Shown here: positions 59,972 to 64,000 of the stretch, one piece after another
Layout: each line of letters starts with the position of its first letter
Numbering within the stretch: the first letter of the stretch is position 1
Source: Accumulibacter sp.
Lineage (GTDB): Bacteria; Pseudomonadota; Gammaproteobacteria; Burkholderiales; Rhodocyclaceae
Length of the DNA: 64,000 bases
Assembly (NCBI RefSeq): GCF_023806635.1
Contig: NZ_JAMTDQ010000046.1
Coordinates: 56,757-120,756 of the forward strand
Direction of reading: 5' to 3'
The notes under the pieces: generated by a model
Databases searched by the model: none
What the model saw: the letters and a program-made list of their open reading frames with translations, nothing else
Told to the model about the DNA's origin: nothing
Position numbers and translations under genes: made by a program

Positions 59972-61921
59972 TCACAGCTCGGCACCGATCAGGGCACCGT
60001 TCTCTTCCATCCAGGCGCGCCGGCCTGCCGACTCGCCCTTGGCCATCAACATCGTCATCACCGGCCGCGCCACCTCGCTGCCCGGCATGCCGATGCGCAT
60101 CAGGCGACGCGTATCGGGCGCCATCGTCGTCTCCCACAGCTGCTCCGGATTCATCTCGCCCAGGCCCTTGAAGCGCGAGATCGCCACCGCTTCACGCTTG
60201 ACACCCTCGAGGCGCAGACGATCGAGTGACGCTTCGAGTTCGGCATTGTCGAGCGCGTAGATCTTGCGCGGTGGCCGCGCCTTGCCCTGCGCGGGCACAT
60301 CGAGACGGTACAGCGGTGGCTGCGCGAAGAACAGGTGTCCACCCGCGACCAGCCGCGGGAAATGGCGATAGAAAAGGGTGCACAGCAGAACGCGGATGTG
60401 CGAGCCATCGACATCGGCATCGGTCATGATGACGACCTTGCCATAGCGCAGGTTGGAGAGCACCGTGTCGGGAGCGTTCGCCGGATGCGGATCGATGCCC
60501 AGCGCGACGGCGATGTCGTGCACCTCCCGGTTGGCGAACAGGCTGCCCGCCTCGACCTCCCAGGTGTTCAGCACCTTGCCGCGCAAGGGCAGGATCGCCT
60601 GCACCTCCTTGTCACGCCCCGATTTGGCCGAACCGCCGGCCGAGTCCCCCTCGACGAGGAAGATCTCATTGCGACCGAGGTCCTCGCTCTGGCAATCCGA
60701 CAGCTTGCCCGGCAGGATCGCCACCCCCGACTGCTTGCGCTTCTCGACCTTCTGGCCGGCCCGCGTGCGCGCCTGCGCCGCCCGGATGGCCAGTTCGGTG
60801 ATCCGTTTGGCCGCCTCGGGATGCTCGTTCAGCCACAGTTCGAGGCTGTCGCGCACCATGCGCGCGACCAGCGCCACGGCATCGCGCGAGTTCAGCCGTT
60901 CCTTCGTCTGCCCTTGGAACGACGGGTCGAGCATGCGAACCGCGAGCACGAAACTGGTGCGCGCGAAGACATCCTCGGCGGCGAGCTTGACGCCCTTGGG
61001 CAGCAGCGCATGGTGTTCGGCGAAACTGCGGATGGCATCGAGCGTCGCCTGCCGCAGACCGGCTTCATGCGTGCCACCGGCAGGGGTCGGGATCAGATTG
61101 ACGTACGATTCGCGCGCCAGGCCACCCTCGGCCGTCCAGCAGAGCGCCCAGGCGGCACCCGCACCGACAGGAAAGTTCTCGTCGCCGCGGACAGCGTACT
61201 TCTCGCTGCTGAACACCGGCGCCACAGGCTCGCCGTCGAGTTGCTCGGCGAGGTACTGCACCATGCCGTTGGCGAAACACCATTCACGGGTCGCGCCATC
61301 CTCGACCGTCAGCGCCACCTGCAGGCCTGGCAGCAAGAGCGCCTTGCTGCGCAGCAGACGTTCGAGCTGTGGCGGCGGAATGACCGGCGAATCGAAGAAG
61401 GCCGGGTCCGGCCACGTGCGCACGCGCGTGCCGCTCATCCTTTTCGGTGCATCGGCCACGCGGACCAGCGGTTCGATCACTGCCCCGCCGGAAAAAGCCA
61501 TCTGATGCCGTGCCCCGTTGCGCACGACCTCGACCTCGAGGCGGGTCGACAGGGCATTGGTCACCGACACGCCAACTCCGTGCAGCCCGCCGGAGAAACG
61601 GTAGGCAGAAGCCCCGTCGTCCTTGTTGAACTTGCCGCCGGCATGCAGCCGGGTAAACACGACCTCGACGGTCGGCACCTTCTCGAGCGGATGCATCTCG
61701 ATCGGAATGCCGCGTCCATCGTCCTGCACGCTCACCGAGTGGTCGCGGTGCAGCGTGACGCCGATTCGCCGGCAATGGCCGCCGAGCGCCTCGTCGGCGG
61801 CGTTGTCGATCACTTCCTGGATGATGTGCAGCGGGCAGTCGGTGCGCGTGTACATTCCCGGCCGATGGCGTACGGGCTCGAGGCCCTTGAGGACGGCAAT
61901 CGATTCTGCGGTGTAGGTCAT
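59972..61921 (-). CDS. parE: DNA topoisomerase IV subunit B
   Basis: The GHKL ATPase partner of ParC. ATG 61921 gives 649 residues starting [17 protein letters not shown]. Motifs: [17 protein letters not shown] (ATP lid), [17 protein letters not shown] (TOPRIM) and [13 protein letters not shown]. It precedes parC. Confidence 0.96.
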   Translation of the reverse strand: MTYTAESIAVLKGLEPVRHRPGMYTRTDCPLHIIQEVIDNAADEALGGHCRRIGVTLHRDHSVSVQDDGRGIPIEMHPLEKVPTVEVVFTRLHAGGKFNKDDGASAYRFSGGLHGVGVSVTNALSTRLEVEVVRNGARHQMAFSGGAVIEPLVRVADAPKRMSGTRVRTWPDPAFFDSPVIPPPQLERLLRSKALLLPGLQVALTVEDGATREWCFANGMVQYLAEQLDGEPVAPVFSSEKYAVRGDENFPVGAGAAWALCWTAEGGLARESYVNLIPTPAGGTHEAGLRQATLDAIRSFAEHHALLPKGVKLAAEDVFARTSFVLAVRMLDPSFQGQTKERLNSRDAVALVARMVRDSLELWLNEHPEAAKRITELAIRAAQARTRAGQKVEKRKQSGVAILPGKLSDCQSEDLGRNEIFLVEGDSAGGSAKSGRDKEVQAILPLRGKVLNTWEVEAGSLFANREVHDIAVALGIDPHPANAPDTVLSNLRYGKVVIMTDADVDGSHIRVLLCTLFYRHFPRLVAGGHLFFAQPPLYRLDVPAQGKARPPRKIYALDNAELEASLDRLRLEGVKREAVAISRFKGLGEMNPEQLWETTMAPDTRRLMRIGMPGSEVARPVMTMLMAKGESAGRRAWMEENGALIGAEL

Positions 61922-62258
61922 GATGCTGAAGTATCCGGAGGTACTGGCCGTCGCGCCGCCAGGAAGCGGCGCACCTGGCGGGACTGTGCGGCAAACGGAC
62001 TGTCGGCGCCAGCAGCGACCGGGCTCGGGCCGTGTCGGGTGCATCGACCGTTGCTGCGTCGGCAAGGCTCACCGCACCCCGCCTCGCCGGCGGACACGCC
62101 GCCCGGTGGCCCTGTTCCCCGCGTCGGACGGCATCCGGCGGGCAAAACCCGGCGGCTACCCGCGGCGGCGGCTTCACTGCCGGCACTGCTGCAGAACCCG
62201 TTCCGCTGGCACCGGAGCGAAGCCGTTCCGCCGACTGGCGCTCTCTGTGTTGCGGAGG
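61922..62258. other. 337-bp gap between parE and dksA
   Basis: No reading frame that looks genuine is seen; the frames present are shadows. It contains GC-rich inverted repeats such as one at 62133-62153 without a T-run. A weak -10-like GATACT lies near the parE ATG. Promoter and 3' end of the dksA transcript are probably here but cannot be placed. Confidence 0.4.
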
Positions 62259-62684
62259 CTACTTGGCGATCTGTTTCTCGCGCACTTCCTCCAGCGTCTT
62301 GCAGTCGATGCAGAGCGTCGCTGTCGGGCGTGCCTCGAGCCGCTTGATGCCGATCTCGACGCCACAGGCGGCGCAGTACCCGTAATCCCCGCTGTCGATG
62401 CGCTGGATGGTCTCTTCGATCTTCTTGATCAGCTTGCGCTCGCGGTCACGGTTGCGCAGTTCGATCGCGATGTCGGTTTCCTGGCTGGCTCGGTCGTTGG
62501 GATCGGCAAACACCGTCGCCTCATCCTGCATGGTATGCACCGTCCGCTCGATGTCTTCCATCAACTGCAGCTTGACGGCCTCCAGGATGTCACGAAAGTG
62601 CGCCAGCTGATCGCTGTTCATGTACTCCTCGCCAGCGTGCTGTACGTAGGGAGTGAAATGCCTCTGGAGCAATTCTTCAGCCAT
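62259..62684 (-). CDS. dksA: RNA polymerase-binding transcription factor DksA
   Basis: DksA potentiates ppGpp control of rRNA and amino-acid genes. The 141-residue protein has the coiled coil ([19 protein letters not shown]) and zinc finger [10 protein letters not shown] ... [10 protein letters not shown]. The DxxDxA-type acidic tip (DPNDRASQE) is present. Normal length. Confidence 0.94.
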   Translation of the reverse strand: MAEELLQRHFTPYVQHAGEEYMNSDQLAHFRDILEAVKLQLMEDIERTVHTMQDEATVFADPNDRASQETDIAIELRNRDRERKLIKKIEETIQRIDSGDYGYCAACGVEIGIKRLEARPTATLCIDCKTLEEVREKQIAK

Positions 62685-62989
62685 GTTCGAAGACCCCGTT
62701 CCCCAGTTGAAAAAAAGACGACTTGATATCAGAAAGCGAGTGCGCTTGCAAGCCGGCTTCGCTCGCTCGCCTCACCAGCCCTCTTGTCCCTGCCCTTCCT
62801 GGAAGCGCGGCCGCGTCGTTCCCATCGTGCCGCCGGAATGTACTCCAGACCCCGTCCTCGGCGATAATCGGTCGCCTCGGCAGAGCCGCCCGCAACCTCA
62901 CCGGACGGCTGCCGAGCGCCCACAGCCGCCTGGCCGCGCCGCACGTGTTGCCGCCGGCCGACGGCGGGCGAACCCTGCGAGCAAGGACG
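62685..62989. other. 305-bp intergenic gap between dksA and the ammonia-lyase gene
   Basis: The two genes diverge here. Apart from the possible dksA promoter near 62723-62751 I see no gene, terminator or repeat. GC is high throughout. Confidence 0.4.
62723..62751 (-). promoter_or_regulatory. Possible dksA promoter
   Basis: Minus strand TTGCAA (62746-62751) and TATCAA (62723-62728), spacer 17 bp, each 4/6 to consensus, 38 bp upstream of the dksA ATG. Confidence 0.4.
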
Positions 62990-63949
62990 ATGCCCCTGCA
63001 CATCGAAACGCCATTGATCGAGTCGCGCTGTCTCGGGCTGGCGAGCCACCGTTCGGTGTGGCTCAAGCTGGAAGCCCTGCAGCCGCCGGGCTCGTTCAAG
63101 ATTCGCGGTATCGGCGCTGCCTGCGAGGAGCACCGGCGCGCCGGTACGCGCCGCTTCGTGTCTTCCTCGGGCGGCAATGCCGGTCTCGCCGTGGCCTATG
63201 CCGGCCGGAAGCTGTCGCTGCCGGTCACCGTCGTCGTGCCGCAGAGCACCTCTCCCCGGGCGCGCGAGCTGCTGCGACAGGAAGGGGCCGAGGTCATCGT
63301 GCATGGTCCCTCCTGGCAGGAGGCGAACAGCCTGGCGCTGTCCTTGCTGACCGCAGGTGACGCCTTCATTCACCCCTTTGACGACCCGCTGCTGTGGCAG
63401 GGCCATGCCACCCTGGTCGACGAGATTGCCCGCAGCGGCCTGCTGCCGGACGCGATCGTGCTGGCGGTCGGCGGTGGCGGCCTGCTCGCCGGCGTGATCC
63501 AGGGGCTGCGCCGCAACGCTCTTGGCGAGATTCCGGTGATCGCCGTCGAAACGGCCGGTGCCGATTCGTTGCATCGCTCGCTGCACGCCGGCAGGATCGT
63601 CGCGCTCGAAGAGATCGGCAGTGTCGCCACCTCGCTCGGCGCCAAACGTGTCTGCGAACAGGCGTTCAACTGCTCGCTGACGCACCCGGTAAACAGCGTC
63701 GTCGTCTCCGATGCTGTGGCGCTCAACGCGTGTGAGCGCTTCCTTGCCGACCATCGACTGCTCGTGGAGCCCGCCTGCGGTGCCAGCCTGGCCTTGGGCT
63801 ACGCGCGATCGCCGGCGCTCGCCGGCCATTCGCGCGTGCTGTTCATCGTCTGTGGCGGTGCGACGGCAAGCCTCGCCGACATCCGCGCCTGGTCACGCCG
63901 GCTTCGCCGGACCGGCGGCGAACCGCGGTGGCAAGGCGACCCGCCCTAG
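62990..63949 (+). CDS. PLP-dependent serine/threonine ammonia-lyase-like protein
   Basis: A 319-residue fold-type II PLP enzyme. The PLP lysine is in PPGSFKIRG (Lys ~34), the phosphate-binding loop in VSSSGGNAGLAVAYAG, and VGGGGLLAGV is the second glycine-rich motif. The best description is L-serine (or threonine) dehydratase-like; substrate is not proved. The ATG at 62990, preceded by AAGGACG, is chosen over a much longer upstream frame that is a shadow. No regulatory ACT domain. Confidence 0.85.
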   Translation: MPLHIETPLIESRCLGLASHRSVWLKLEALQPPGSFKIRGIGAACEEHRRAGTRRFVSSSGGNAGLAVAYAGRKLSLPVTVVVPQSTSPRARELLRQEGAEVIVHGPSWQEANSLALSLLTAGDAFIHPFDDPLLWQGHATLVDEIARSGLLPDAIVLAVGGGGLLAGVIQGLRRNALGEIPVIAVETAGADSLHRSLHAGRIVALEEIGSVATSLGAKRVCEQAFNCSLTHPVNSVVVSDAVALNACERFLADHRLLVEPACGASLALGYARSPALAGHSRVLFIVCGGATASLADIRAWSRRLRRTGGEPRWQGDPP

Positions 63950-64000
63950 GCCTGCCCTTTACCCGCAAAATTAGGTCTGGACTTTTTTGGTCGAACCAGC

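Noticed and set aside
62133-62153. GC-rich inverted repeat downstream of dksA as its terminator
   Set aside because: It has a mismatch in the stem and no T-run on either strand, so it does not meet the intrinsic terminator pattern.
60335-62347. 670-residue plus-strand frame opposite parE
   Set aside because: Shadow of parE; no recognisable motif.

Overview
The window looks like a chromosomal segment of a GC-rich betaproteobacterium, most likely Rhodocyclales and possibly close to Candidatus Accumulibacter. This is inferred from gene order (rimP-nusA-infB-rbfA-truB; mreBCD-mrdA-rodA-rlpA divergent from gatCAB; gshA-gshB followed by an EIIA-HPr-EI cluster that continues into metX-metW) and from protein style. 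No species-level marker is present. I saw no rRNA, tRNA or CRISPR array.

Layout. 1-11.7 kb is housekeeping on the minus strand: the translation and transcription operon rimP-nusA-infB-rbfA-truB (truB runs off the left edge), with a strong promoter and a leader hairpin shaped like an intrinsic terminator; then rluB, scpB, scpA, trpS, a site-2 protease, yciO and rnm. 11.9-22.7 kb is an accessory island on the plus strand. 22.7-46.1 kb is again core: pssA, prpD, prpC, lipA/lipB/ybeD, dacC, the rod-shape cluster mreBCD-mrdA-rodA-rlpA, gatCAB, pyrE, xthA and an ElaB/YqjE/YqjK-type trio. 46.2-62.7 kb is a long minus-strand run: dksA, parE, parC, creA, an orphan adenine DNA methyltransferase, gshA, gshB, apbE, a permease-less PTS, metX, metW, ampG and a SMUG1-type uracil-DNA glycosylase. 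The window ends with a PLP-dependent serine/threonine ammonia-lyase-like gene.

The island is the notable part. It holds the remains of an anti-phage-type operon: a giant NERD/kinase/kinase/P-loop protein of PglW/MAD6 style, an unrecognised 592-residue partner, an MNT-HEPN toxin-antitoxin pair, and a large third protein that resembles DptH/MAD8-type proteins only from memory. Every large gene is broken. A 176-bp miniature element with IS1380-like ends and a 5-bp target duplication splits the kinase gene. Its right end leaves a Shine-Dalgarno sequence and an ATG so that the severed C-terminal 167 residues form a clean new reading frame. A different 172-bp miniature element with a 9-bp target duplication splits the second gene. 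A one-base insertion breaks the HEPN gene. A 2.1-kb IS1634-family element interrupts the third gene, whose 3' end is also missing. Removing each miniature element and one copy of its duplication restores the ancestral frame exactly (1304 and 592 residues). The family assignment to PglW/MADS-like defence is inference; the insertions and restored frames are visible in the sequence.
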